Under the pieces are notes generated by a model. It was given only the letters and a program-made list of their open reading frames with translations. It did not search any database and was not told the DNA's origin. Made by a program: the position numbers and the translations under genes. A stretch of DNA of 64,000 bases from contig NZ_JAFCJK010000015.1 of NCBI RefSeq assembly GCF_018131005.1, positions 1 to 64,000 on the forward strand. Reading direction: 5' to 3'. Each line of letters begins with the position of its first letter. Position 1 is the stretch's first letter. Positions 1 to 7,695 of this stretch are shown here, in pieces. Source of the DNA: Bradyrhizobium lablabi (GTDB taxonomy: Bacteria > Pseudomonadota > Alphaproteobacteria > Rhizobiales > Xanthobacteraceae).

Positions 1-83
1 AGAAGCTCACGCTTCTCAGGGGCGACGGTGGCAACAAAGCCCGGTCTCACCGAGGAGAGCGCGAAATAAGCCGTAAAACCATC

Positions 84-188
84 GCGCAGGGAAAGCCGGG
101 CTGTTTCCGGTTACACCTGTGGTCCTACCCCCGTGCTTTTTGTTGCACGGGGCCCATGGGTGCGATCGGCACCCGGCTTTCCCTGCGC
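84..188. repeat. Large palindromic interspersed element
   Basis: A perfect 17-bp inverted repeat (84-100 against 172-188) encloses a second perfect 8-bp stem (129-136 against 145-152, loop TTTTTGTT). The transcript of either strand would fold as a nested hairpin. A fragment matching one arm and its flank recurs at 51831-51864, so it belongs to a dispersed family. No protein is supported here; the short ORFs across it are by-products of the palindrome. Confidence 0.7.
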
Positions 189-261
189 CCTCATTCCTCA
201 TGAGGGTGGAAAGTGATCAAACCTCGAGCGCGCGGCGTCGCGAGAACGAGGACACATGACC

Positions 262-357
262 AGCGTCATTGTGAGCCACCGGATCGCGCGAATGCGCGCC
301 CGATGACGGGCTCCGCGAAGCAATCCACTGCGTCGCTTCGCTCCTCGCGATGACGGC
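262..357. repeat. Short REP-like interspersed sequence
   Basis: The stretch starts with a GTCATTGTGAGC-like sequence and ends with GCTCCTCGCGATGACG, with AAGCAATCCACTGCGTCGCTTC between. This is the 'cgtcattgcgag...aagcaatcc...cgatgacg' type of intergenic repeat common in bradyrhizobial genomes. The identification rests on familiarity of the pattern. Nothing coding is seen between it and the gene ending at 451. Confidence 0.45.
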
Positions 358-450
358 ATGACGCCGTGAGCAGGAAGCCGGTCTCAATGTCGTTGGTCCG
401 CGCCCGGGACGACGTGGCGTTTGCGGTGCGCTTCACCCGAAAACGACGGC

Positions 451-1248
451 TCACTCCGCCAAATGATTCACCTGCCTCACCCACGCACGCACATCGGCGA
501 GCACGTCGGGCAGCACCGCCTTGACCTCCTGCGCGGCCATGCCGGGCTTGATACGGGGATCGTAGAGCAGGTTGAGCAGGTACTGGTCGTAGACGTCGAA
601 ATAGCCCATCGAGACGCTGTCGTTGAACATCGTCCACGGGACAGTCGCGGTGTCGTTGATCGGGCCGAGCGACTGCAACAGTTCCTCGTAGGCGCAATCG
701 AAGAAGACGAAGTCGCCATTGTCGACGGTGAGGATCACGTCGGAATGCTCGATCTCGTAACTCTCGTTCTTGCGGAAGCCGGACAGGCATTGCGGGTCGA
801 GCGAGGAGCGGATCTCCTTCGCACGCTCGATGCCGTAGAAGGTGGTAATGGTGCGATAGAGGTCGCGATCGCGCACGAGCTTGACCCGCACGTTGGCGGC
901 CTCACTGTTCTCGGTCATTGCGATGTCGAGATGCCTGACCTTGGCGCCGATGTCGGCAACGATCTTCGCGAGCTGGGCCTTGCGGTCGGCGCGGTCGCCA
1001 TCGGCGAACACCCGCACGGGGCCGTCGAATTTGCGGATTCGGTCGACCTTGCCGGCGAGTTGGAATTCGGCGCCGAACGCGATCTTCAGAAAGCCCGTGA
1101 TGATTTCCGCATCGCTGAACGCCTTCCTCTCGTTGCGCTGACGCGAGGCGATCGCCGGAATTTCGGTCACCGCGGCGCGCGTGTCGACCGCGTCGGCAAG
1201 GATGGCGGCAAGCGCCGCGGCGAGAAGCAGAATCGAAGGTCGGAGCAT
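451..1248 (-). CDS. DUF2927 family secreted protein
   Basis: A 265-residue protein. I start it at the internal Met that opens a clean signal peptide (MLRPSILLLAAALAAILA, then an Ala-rich cleavage region); the longer reading adds 12 residues lacking signal character. The body contains the features I associate with DUF2927 proteins: an early FSDAEIITGFLKIAFG helix, a central region rich in Asp/Arg, and the late CLSGFR...FFDCAYEELLQSLGP region with two Cys that could pair in the periplasm. The function of the family is not established. It is followed on the same strand by no close partner; the L,D-transpeptidase gene lies upstream on the same strand, about 90 bp away, so both may act on the envelope. 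Confidence 0.7.
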   Translation of the reverse strand: MLRPSILLLAAALAAILADAVDTRAAVTEIPAIASRQRNERKAFSDAEIITGFLKIAFGAEFQLAGKVDRIRKFDGPVRVFADGDRADRKAQLAKIVADIGAKVRHLDIAMTENSEAANVRVKLVRDRDLYRTITTFYGIERAKEIRSSLDPQCLSGFRKNESYEIEHSDVILTVDNGDFVFFDCAYEELLQSLGPINDTATVPWTMFNDSVSMGYFDVYDQYLLNLLYDPRIKPGMAAQEVKAVLPDVLADVRAWVRQVNHLAE

Positions 1249-1341
1249 CCCGGCCACGCTGCCGCAACCCGCGCGGCGATGCAAGGCTGGATCAGCGCTG
1301 ACGCCGCACCCCGTCGTCGAGTCCCTTGGATTCGACGTCGC

Positions 1342-1911
1342 TCAATTCCTTACGACGACGGTGGTTCCGACCCGAACGCGGTCGTAGAGATCGGTGACAT
1401 CCTCATTGGTCATGCGGAAGCAGCCGGAGGAGACCGCCTGTCCGATCGTCTCGGGCTCGTTCGAGCCGTGGATGCGATAGAGCGTCGAGCCGAGATACAT
1501 CGCGCGGGCGCCGAGCGGGTTCTCGATGCCGCCCTCCATGTGGCGAGGCAGATCGGGGCGGCGGCGCAGCATCTGCGACGGCGGCGTCCACGACGGCCAT
1601 TCCTTCTTGGCGCTGATGCGATGGGTTCCACTCCAGCGGAAGCCGTCGCGGCCGACGCCGATGCCGTAGCGCAGCGCCTGACCGTCCCGCAGCACCAGAT
1701 AGAGCCGCCGCTCGGAGGTACTTATGACGATGGTGCCGGGCGCGTAGTTGGTCGGGTAGTAGACGGTGGCGCGCGAGATCGGGCTCGCGCCCCTGCCGAA
1801 GAAGTTCAGGCCGCCCATGGCGTCGCGAGAGTCGAAGAATTCGGCCTGGGCCTGGCCGGCGCCTGCCAGCATGGTGAGGGCGGCAAACAACAGGGGAATC
1901 GAGCGGATCAT
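1342..1911 (-). CDS. L,D-transpeptidase (YkuD/ErfK family)
   Basis: A 189-residue exported protein with an N-terminal signal peptide ending near AQA. The YkuD catalytic signature is present near the C-terminus: HGSNEPETIG, then SSGCFRM, giving the His and the nucleophilic Cys in the usual S-x-GCFR context. Such enzymes form 3-3 or lipoprotein-peptidoglycan cross-links in the periplasm. The start at 1911 is preferred over 1917 because GAGG then lies about six bases upstream. It is short, a single catalytic domain without LysM or peptidoglycan-binding modules, typical of the small alphaproteobacterial ErfK proteins. Its exact substrate cannot be read from sequence. Confidence 0.85.
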   Translation of the reverse strand: MIRSIPLLFAALTMLAGAGQAQAEFFDSRDAMGGLNFFGRGASPISRATVYYPTNYAPGTIVISTSERRLYLVLRDGQALRYGIGVGRDGFRWSGTHRISAKKEWPSWTPPSQMLRRRPDLPRHMEGGIENPLGARAMYLGSTLYRIHGSNEPETIGQAVSSGCFRMTNEDVTDLYDRVRVGTTVVVRN

Positions 1912-2128
1912 CGTCATCCTCGCGAAACATTAAATATCTGGAAGACAGGCCATAGTTGCCGCCCTTTCGCAAGCGACGAAGCCGTGAGCGCGAAACTTTC
2001 GGACAACACGGTTGAAAAAGGCAACACAGTGGACGCGATATCTGCATTGTCCGCTAAGCCTTTGACGAAACGGATGAACAATGGTTGATCTGGACCATAC
2101 CTTGAAAAGGATCTCCGGGAGAGAGGCC

Positions 2129-3676
2129 ATGAATGGCGCGGAAAGTCTGGTGCGGACATTGGTCGCGGGCGGCGTGGACGTCTGCTTCACCAATCCCGGC
2201 ACCTCGGAGATGCATTTCGTCGCCGCGCTGGACCGAGTGGAGGGCATGCGCTGCGTGCTCGGCCTGTTCGAGGGCGTGGTGACCGGCGCGGCCGACGGCT
2301 ATTTCCGCATGAAGGGCACGCCGGCCTCGACGCTGCTGCATCTTGGGCCCGGCCTCGCCAACGGCCTTGCCAATCTGCACAACGCCAAGAAGGCCAATTC
2401 CGGGATCGTCAACATCGTCGGCCAGCACGCGACCTACCACATCGGCTACAATGCGCCGCTGACGTCCGACATCGAAGGGCTGGCGCGGCCGATGTCGGCC
2501 TGGGTGCGAACCTCGCCGGATGCGAAGTCCGTGGCCGCCGACGGCGCCGCGGCGATCGCCGCTGCCAAGAGCGCGCCGCCGCAGATCGCGACGCTGATCC
2601 TGCCCGCCGATACGGCCTGGAACGAAGCCGACGGTATTGCCGATGTGCCGGCGGACAAGCAGCGTCCGAGCTATTCGCCGCAGGCGGTCGAAACCGCGGC
2701 AAGGATTCTGCATGGTGATGCCGCGCATACGCTGCTGCTGGTCACCGGCAGCGCGCTGACCGAGCAGGGACTGGCGCTGGCGCGGCGCATCGCCGGCAAG
2801 ACCGGCTGCACGGTGATGGGCCAGACCTATCACCCCCGCATGGCGCGCGGTCGCAGCCGCTTCTCGATTAATCGCATCCCCTATGTGATCGAGCAGGCGC
2901 TGCCGATCCTGAAGGATTTTCGCCACATCGTGCTGGTCGAGGCCAATGATCCGGTGGCGTTCTTCGCCTATCCGAACAAGCCGAGCCTGTTGAAGCCCGA
3001 AGGCTGCGAGGTGCATCGGATGACCGCCTGGGGCGAGAACTCCGTCGCAGCGCTTGAAGCGCTCGCCAACGTGCTCCACGCCAGGCCGCAGGACGTCAAG
3101 CCGCAGAAGCTGCAGGAGCTGACCAAGCCGACAGGCGCTCTCAATTTCACGACGATTGCCCAGGCGATCGCCTGTGCGATTCCGGAAAACGCGATCGTGG
3201 TCGACGAGTCCGTCACCACCGGGCGCGGCTTCTTCCCGCCCACCGCGGCTGCCGCGCCGCATGACTGGCTGCAGAACATGGGCGGGTCGATCGGCTTTTC
3301 GACGCCGGTTGCGACCGGCGCAGCGGTCGCCTGTCCGGATCGCAAGGTGATCTGCATGGTTGGCGACGGCAGCGCGATGTACACCATCCAGTCGCTGTGG
3401 ACGCAGGCGCGTGAAGGCCTCGACGTCGTCACGATCGTGTTCGCCAATCGCATCTACCAGATTCTGCGCGGCGAGTTCGACGGGGTCGGCGCCGGCGAGC
3501 CGGGCAAGCGCGCGCAGGACATGCTGAAGATCGATCGTCCGACCATCGATTTCGTCGCGCTTGCCAGGGGCATGGGAGTGCCGGGCCGGGCGGTCGCGAC
3601 AGCCGACGATTTCAACAAGGCGCTGGCGGAGGCGGTCGCCGAGCCGGGCCCGCGGCTGATCGAAGTGCAGATGTAG
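2129..3676 (+). CDS. Acetolactate synthase large subunit-like ThDP enzyme
   Basis: A 515-residue ThDP-dependent enzyme of the acetohydroxyacid synthase / benzoylformate decarboxylase superfamily. The N-terminal PYR domain contains the conserved catalytic Glu in GLFEGVVTGAADGYFR. The C-terminal PP domain carries the ThDP/Mg motif GDGSAMYTIQSLWTQARE followed by the conserved Asn of FANRIYQIL. The start at 2129 has a strong GGGAGAGAGG ribosome site; the upstream in-frame Met at 2081 does not. No small regulatory subunit lies alongside, which argues against the biosynthetic IlvB and for a stand-alone decarboxylase or carboligase of unknown substrate. Confidence 0.8.
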   Translation: MNGAESLVRTLVAGGVDVCFTNPGTSEMHFVAALDRVEGMRCVLGLFEGVVTGAADGYFRMKGTPASTLLHLGPGLANGLANLHNAKKANSGIVNIVGQHATYHIGYNAPLTSDIEGLARPMSAWVRTSPDAKSVAADGAAAIAAAKSAPPQIATLILPADTAWNEADGIADVPADKQRPSYSPQAVETAARILHGDAAHTLLLVTGSALTEQGLALARRIAGKTGCTVMGQTYHPRMARGRSRFSINRIPYVIEQALPILKDFRHIVLVEANDPVAFFAYPNKPSLLKPEGCEVHRMTAWGENSVAALEALANVLHARPQDVKPQKLQELTKPTGALNFTTIAQAIACAIPENAIVVDESVTTGRGFFPPTAAAAPHDWLQNMGGSIGFSTPVATGAAVACPDRKVICMVGDGSAMYTIQSLWTQAREGLDVVTIVFANRIYQILRGEFDGVGAGEPGKRAQDMLKIDRPTIDFVALARGMGVPGRAVATADDFNKALAEAVAEPGPRLIEVQM

Positions 3677-3978
3677 AAGATTGTTTTCGGTGGCCGCGGC
3701 GGCGGTCATGTTGGAACGGAATTTCGCGCATGTCGGCTGTCATAGCCCGTTTGGATCATGCATCCCTTCCGTATTTGCGCCACAAATGTGGCCGCGGCAG
3801 GAGGAGAAATTACAGGGGCTGGTGGTCAATTTTCAGCACGATCCCATGACGGTGCGCATCACCGGCTCCGTTTCTCTTTTGCTCTCCCCCTTCCGCACGC
3901 CTTTATGAACCTCGACCACTCACCACGGGCCGACGCAGGCGCGACGTAACGGATCGAGGACCAAACGGGCCGACACAG

Positions 3979-4006
3979 CGAAAGGCCGCCCGCGGGCGGC
4001 CTTTCG
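3979..4006. terminator. Bidirectional rho-independent-type hairpin
   Basis: A perfect GC-rich palindrome, CGAAAGGCCGCCC/GGGCGGCCTTTCG, lies just downstream of the minus-strand gene ending at 4037 and about 300 bp after the plus-strand gene ending at 3676. The U-tract is short on both sides. In the rest of 3677-4036 I see no supportable gene. Confidence 0.6.
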
Positions 4007-4036
4007 TACGATCGCCGAACGCGCAAGCATGTCTGT

Positions 4037-4246
4037 CTATTGCTTGGTCGCATCCTCGCCGGATTTCGCGCTCGACTTCTTGGCCGTCTTCTTTGCCTTC
4101 TTCGGAGCCATCTTGGTGGCCTCGCCCTTGCTCATGGCGTCGTCGCTTTTCGCCGCGGGCGCGGCCATGCCGCCGGCCTTGTCTTGCGCGAGCGCGGTCG
4201 ACGACAGAAAGGCGAGGGCCGTGGCGGCAAGGATCAATGTTCGCAT
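4037..4246 (-). CDS. Small exported lysine/alanine-rich protein
   Basis: A 69-residue protein with a clear signal peptide (MRTLILAATALAFLSSTALA, cleavage before QDK). The mature part is about 48 residues, strongly basic and low in complexity: KMAPKKAKKTAKKSSAKSG resembles histone H1-type tails. A GGAG ribosome site precedes the ATG. An EcfG-type promoter (4285-4309) sits about 38 bp upstream, so it is probably part of the general stress response. Function unknown; a polycation exported to the periplasm could bind anionic envelope polymers or DNA, but that is inference. Confidence 0.7.
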   Translation of the reverse strand: MRTLILAATALAFLSSTALAQDKAGGMAAPAAKSDDAMSKGEATKMAPKKAKKTAKKSSAKSGEDATKQ

Positions 4247-4284
4247 CGGATAGTCTCCATCTTTTCTTTTTCCCGGCGCGCCTC

Positions 4285-4309
4285 AACGGAAGCGCCTGTG
4301 ATCAGTTCC
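4285..4309 (-). promoter_or_regulatory. EcfG (general stress response) promoter, minus strand
   Basis: Read on the minus strand: GGAAC (4309-4305), 16-bp spacer, CGTT (4288-4285), an exact match to the EcfG consensus GGAAC-N16/17-CGTT. It faces the lysine-rich protein gene that begins at 4246. Confidence 0.75.
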
Positions 4310-4351
4310 GCCGCTCGGATCAGTTGTCCGTGATTAACGCGGGTCACACGT

Positions 4352-4376
4352 GGAACCGGGAACCCCACGTTGCGTT
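4352..4376 (+). promoter_or_regulatory. EcfG (general stress response) promoter, plus strand
   Basis: GGAAC (4352-4356), 16-bp spacer, CGTT (4373-4376), an exact consensus match. It lies 33 bp before the ATG at 4410 and is divergent from the minus-strand EcfG promoter at 4285-4309, so two stress genes share one control region. Confidence 0.75.
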
Positions 4377-4409
4377 ATCTGGCAGGGCAGGAGTTCCGAG
4401 GAGAGTCGC

Positions 4410-4550
4410 ATGCGCTGGCGACCCATGGCGAATACAACCGACCCGATGTTCGACACCACTCGTGACGATGCCTTCTACGCCGTCGGCTGGACCATCAGCG
4501 GAATGGCGACGCTCGCCACCATCGTCGCGGTCTGGATGTTCGGGATTTGA
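4410..4550 (+). CDS. Small single-pass membrane protein
   Basis: A 46-residue protein with one predicted transmembrane helix at its C-terminus (VGWTISGMATLATIVAVWMFGI). GAGGAGAG just before the ATG supports this start; an in-frame ATG at 4425 would give 41 residues. It is downstream of a consensus EcfG promoter, suggesting stress induction. Too short to assign to a family; its N-terminal half (TTDPMFDTTRDDAFYA) would face the cytoplasm or periplasm depending on topology. Confidence 0.65.
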   Translation: MRWRPMANTTDPMFDTTRDDAFYAVGWTISGMATLATIVAVWMFGI

Positions 4551-4727
4551 GGGCGGCTATCGCCGCAATGCCCGCTTGCCGACGCCGGCGAACGACCGGC
4601 GCGAACGCCAGATGGCGCTTCCGGCCGGCGTGGCGAAGTGCATGACAAATTTCCGCGCGGTCATTGCTATCTCGATCGGCAACAGGATTGACCGTCACCG
4701 CGCGGGCGGCACAAGGCGGATCCAAAA

Positions 4728-5099
4728 TCACTTCCGCAAAATGGCCAGCGCGTCCCGATAGAGCTGCGAAAAACAGACGACGAGAGCGCTCGACAGCAGG
4801 AACGTGGAGATGCTGTCGTATTCTGTGGCCGTTGGCCAAGTGAATTCAAAATAGGGCGGCATGAAAGCCCACACAACGATCGGGATCGTGACGATGGTGG
4901 CGAAGATGCCGGCAGGAGCACCGCCAAGCAGTCCCGCAATCAGGATCGCAGGAACGAAGCCTGCGAAATGAAACTGCCCGCCGAAAGTCACGAATGCTTC
5001 CTGCATCGCGGCGGCGACCGCCAGCACCAGCAACGCGGCGACGAACGTGGACAAGGACCACGGCCGCAGTCTCAAGATGTAGTCGTTACCCTTGCGCAT
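4728..5099 (-). CDS. DUF4118 domain membrane protein, stand-alone
   Basis: A 123-residue protein consisting only of the DUF4118 four-helix membrane module seen N-terminal to many sensor histidine kinases (KdpD and HWE kinases). The recognisable pattern is LRPWSLSTFVAALLVLAVAAAM, then FAGFVPAILIAGLLGGAPAGIFATIVTIPIVVWAFMPP, and a last helix ending ALVVCFSQLYRDA. No PAS, HisKA or ATPase segment follows; the frame closes at LRK. The start at 5099 has GGGGGAA upstream; a longer reading to 5216 adds an Arg-rich segment without support. It is either a free-standing sensor module or a remnant of a kinase gene. Confidence 0.65.
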   Translation of the reverse strand: MRKGNDYILRLRPWSLSTFVAALLVLAVAAAMQEAFVTFGGQFHFAGFVPAILIAGLLGGAPAGIFATIVTIPIVVWAFMPPYFEFTWPTATEYDSISTFLLSSALVVCFSQLYRDALAILRK

Positions 5100-5293
5100 C
5101 AGGTTCCCCCGCCGCCCCGCGAGTTCCCCGAGGTAGTAGCTGAGGCGGAACACAAATAAAAGCCCGTAGGATCCCGCATATCGGCGGCGCCACATTAGCG
5201 ACTGCCGCGCTCCCAAACGGACGCGCGATCGTCAACTCCGTGCCTCATTGTCGGGCTTACTGCATTGCGGAAGGGTGATTGCGGGACAACAGA

Positions 5294-5656
5294 ATGCTCG
5301 GACTTCTGATCATTGTCGCCGTTTTCGGCATCGGCTTCGGATTGGGATATGCCCTTCGCGAAGCGGCCTCCCGCCGCCGTCGGGCACCCCGCGGTACGGT
5401 CAGGGAGATTCAGGACGAACGCCTTCTGCAGCCGGTGGCCGGCGCCGGAGCGGGTGATGCCATCGATCTCGAGCGCCTTCTCGTCGCCGCGAATGACGGT
5501 CTCGGCAGCCGCCGCCGACAACAGCCGCGCACCAGGCGACCCGTCGATCGGGACGCCGAGCCTGACGACTTTGACGGCGCCGTTCGCGACCTGCTTGGTG
5601 AACTCAACCGACGCACCTCGGGGCACTCGCGGCCGCCACGTGCCGCTCGATCGTGA
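5294..5656 (+). CDS. Possible small membrane-anchored protein
   Basis: A 120-residue reading frame beginning MLGLLIIVAVFGIGFGLGYALRE, a convincing membrane anchor followed by RRRR, the layout of many small bradyrhizobial membrane proteins. The remaining residues are polar, Arg/Asp-rich and match nothing I know. No good ribosome site is visible, and a competing minus-strand frame covers 5195-5626, so I regard the gene as uncertain; only the first 40 codons look convincingly protein-like. Confidence 0.4.
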   Translation: MLGLLIIVAVFGIGFGLGYALREAASRRRRAPRGTVREIQDERLLQPVAGAGAGDAIDLERLLVAANDGLGSRRRQQPRTRRPVDRDAEPDDFDGAVRDLLGELNRRTSGHSRPPRAARS

Positions 5657-5715
5657 GTCAACGACCGCAAGCGCGGCCTGCGGACGCTGGCGTCAATCGG
5701 TTGGGGACGACATTG

Positions 5716-5808
5716 GAGCATGATCCGGAAAAGTGTGTCGCGGTTTTCCCTCGCGACAAACGCGCAGCGTTGCGGAGATCATGCTCAAACAAGGAGGTGA
5801 GATCATGC
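5716..5808. repeat. Interspersed repeat, family A copy 1
   Basis: It opens with GAGCATGATCCGGAAAAGTG, continues with a TCGCGACAAACGCG segment, and closes with GAGATCATGCTCAAACAAGG. The ends are inverted (GAGCATGATC / GATCATGCTC). Two further copies lie at 7529-7652 and 23794-23878. Confidence 0.8.
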
Positions 5809-5834
5809 TGCCGCGTCAAGACAGCGAGCTACAC

Positions 5835-5940
5835 TAGAGCGTTTTCGAGCGAAGTGGACGCCGGTTCGCGTGAAGAAAACGCGTCAAAACAAGAATTGAG
5901 AGCTTCTGTTCTGATTCAATCAGAACCGATGATGCTCTAA
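5835..5940. repeat. Interspersed repeat, family B copy 1
   Basis: It starts TAGAGCGTTTTCGAGCGAAG and ends ATTCAATCAGAACCGATGATGCTCTA, with GAAAACGCGTCAAAACAA in the middle. Related copies occur at 35169-35273 (same orientation) and 59595-59692 (inverted). Confidence 0.8.
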
Positions 5941-5955
5941 CCCGGCCCCGGGTGA

Positions 5956-6030
5956 TGGTGGACGCACAAGGGATCGAACCTTGGACCTCTCCCGTGTGAA
6001 GGGAACGCTCTCCCGCTGAGCTATGCGTCC
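5956..6030 (-). tRNA. tRNA-Val (anticodon CAC)
   Basis: The minus strand folds as a full cloverleaf. The acceptor arms are GGACGCA and TGCGTCC. The D arm is GCTC...GAGC. The anticodon stem TTCCC/GGGAG has loop TTCACAC (anticodon CAC, reading GUG). The T arm is CAAGG-TTCGATC-CCTTG, and CCA is encoded at the 3' end (5958-5956). It stands alone between repeat B and the coiled-coil protein gene. Confidence 0.95.
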
Positions 6031-6146
6031 GGGATCTGACATCAAGCGCCGCGATGGCGGCCGGACGAGATGCACTCGTCAGACGTCGCGATTTACGAAG
6101 TGCCGGGTGGGGGTGTCAAGCCAAGACCTGCGCGAGACCTGCGAGA

Positions 6147-7433
6147 TCACGCCCCCTGCTGGCGGGCGCGGGAGGCATGTGACTGCAGCGCCCTGATCCG
6201 CTCGGCAAGCGTGCCGCCGCCCTCCGGCAGGCCGCCGGCCGGGGCCGCCGCGCCGTTGGCCGGCTTTGCCGCCGTCTTGGCGGCCACTGCCGGTTCGGCC
6301 GCGAGCATGGCCTCGATCGTCGAATTCGGCCCTTCGAGCTGGATGGCGAGCTTGGCGACCTCGGCGGCGATATCATTGATGCGCTCCCGCAGCAGCGCGT
6401 TCTCCATGCGCTCGGTCGCCCATGAGCTTTCGGCCTGCTGCTGGATCGTGTTGACGTCGCGCTGCAACTTGGAGCGTTCGTCGCGGGCGATGCGCAATTG
6501 TTCCTCGGCAGCCGCCTTTTCCTGGCGCAGCTTCTCGACCTCGGGCGACCTGCCCCCATTCATCGCGGCGATCTCCTCGCGGAGCTCCTTCACCGTCCGT
6601 TCGGCGGCGTCATTGGCCTGCTTGAGCTGAGCGTTCTCATATTCGCGCTCGGCCAACAGCTTGCCTTGGGTCGCAAGCCGTCCTTCAAGGTCGTTGACGC
6701 GGTTGCCGAGCAGCTCGGCTTCCTTCACCTGGATGACGAGCTGGCGGTCGAGATCGGTGACACGCTGGCTCAGATTTTCGACCCGGCCGCGTGCGTCGGT
6801 CAGGTCGCGGGTTGCGGCTTCCGAGGCGTTGCGCTCCTGGGCGAGGCGAGCCTGGGTTGCCGAGAACTCCTTCTCGGCATCGCCGACACGGCCCTTCAAT
6901 TCGTCGATCTGCGTCCGTACTGCAACGAGTTCGATCTGGCGGCTGTCGGCCGTGATCGAGCGGTCGTTCAGCTCGGCATTGATCTTGCCGAGCTCGGCCT
7001 GCTTGCCGGCCAGGGCCTGCTCGGCAGTGCGCAACAATTCGGATTTGGCGCCGAACTCCTCCTCGGTGGCGCGAAGCTGCTCCTTCATCGCCTTTTCGCG
7101 CGCCTCAAGAGCGAAGATCGTGGCGTTCTTCTCGCCGAGCTCGATCTTCATGCGGTTGATGGCATCGGTCTTCTTGCCAAGCTCGGCGAGTTGGCTCGTG
7201 GTCTTGCTCTTGAGCTGGTCGACGCTGATCTCGAGCCGGCGCGCCGACATCGCGAATTCCGCGCGGAGCTGGTCCTTGTCGGCCTGGATTTCGGCCATCG
7301 ACAGCGGCGTTGCCGCTTCCATGCGGCGCGTGGTCAGCCGCACGGCGCGGTTGTGCACCAGCGGCACGATCATGAGGCCGCACAGCATCGAGACCAGGAA
7401 ACCGATCGCCAGATACATGATCGGTTCGATCAT
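6147..7433 (-). CDS. Membrane-anchored long coiled-coil protein
   Basis: A 428-residue protein with an N-terminal transmembrane helix (residues ~5-27, MYLAIGFLVSMLCGLMIVPLV). An almost continuous coiled coil runs from about 50 to 370 (repeated Leu/Ala heptads, many QAEL and REE segments). An Ala/Pro-rich linker and a short C-terminal helix (TLAERIRALQSHASRARQQ) follow. GGAG lies upstream of the ATG. No enzymatic motif is seen. Proteins with this build are often envelope or cell-shape scaffolds, but no specific family is recognised. Monocistronic. Confidence 0.7.
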   Translation of the reverse strand: MIEPIMYLAIGFLVSMLCGLMIVPLVHNRAVRLTTRRMEAATPLSMAEIQADKDQLRAEFAMSARRLEISVDQLKSKTTSQLAELGKKTDAINRMKIELGEKNATIFALEAREKAMKEQLRATEEEFGAKSELLRTAEQALAGKQAELGKINAELNDRSITADSRQIELVAVRTQIDELKGRVGDAEKEFSATQARLAQERNASEAATRDLTDARGRVENLSQRVTDLDRQLVIQVKEAELLGNRVNDLEGRLATQGKLLAEREYENAQLKQANDAAERTVKELREEIAAMNGGRSPEVEKLRQEKAAAEEQLRIARDERSKLQRDVNTIQQQAESSWATERMENALLRERINDIAAEVAKLAIQLEGPNSTIEAMLAAEPAVAAKTAAKPANGAAAPAGGLPEGGGTLAERIRALQSHASRARQQGA

Positions 7434-7528
7434 GAAGGGTCACTCCACCGGAGGAAACAATTTGTTAAGCACAATGCCACGGCAGGCCGGCCAAACGCCA
7501 GCCCATAGCCGCGTTAACGTGAATCGCC

Positions 7529-7652
7529 AGAGCATGATCCGGAAAAGTGTGTAGCGGCTTTCGCGACAAACGCGCGGCGTTTGCGCGGAGATCATGCTCA
7601 AACAAGGAGATGAGATCACGATGCGATTCGACATAATCGCATCATGATCTAG
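7529..7652. repeat. Interspersed repeat, family A copy 2
   Basis: A longer copy of the family at 5716: AGAGCATGATCCGGAAAAGTG at the start, GATCATGCTCAAACAAGG in the middle, then a terminal part ending CATCATGATCTAG that pairs with the start. It fills most of the space between the coiled-coil protein gene and the EipA gene. Confidence 0.8.
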
Positions 7653-7695
7653 TGCTGCCACGCGGGCTCGGGCAATCACCCATAAGACTGACGGA

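Noticed and set aside
421..2088. 555-codon plus-strand frame over the DUF2927 and L,D-transpeptidase genes
   Set aside because: Antisense to two genes with clear signal peptides and family motifs; the translation is Arg/Asp/Ala-rich with no domain pattern, as expected for a high-GC shadow frame.
2054..3709. 551-codon minus-strand frame over the ThDP enzyme gene
   Set aside because: Shadow of the plus-strand gene, which has intact ThDP and active-site motifs; the antisense product is low-complexity His/Arg-rich.
3681..3908. 75-codon plus-strand frame after the ThDP enzyme
   Set aside because: No ribosome site, no hydrophobic or domain pattern; probably intergenic.
5195..5626. 143-codon minus-strand frame opposite the possible membrane protein
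   Set aside because: Some stretches look protein-like, but there is no export signal, ribosome site or family; the plus-strand frame has a better start with a membrane anchor.
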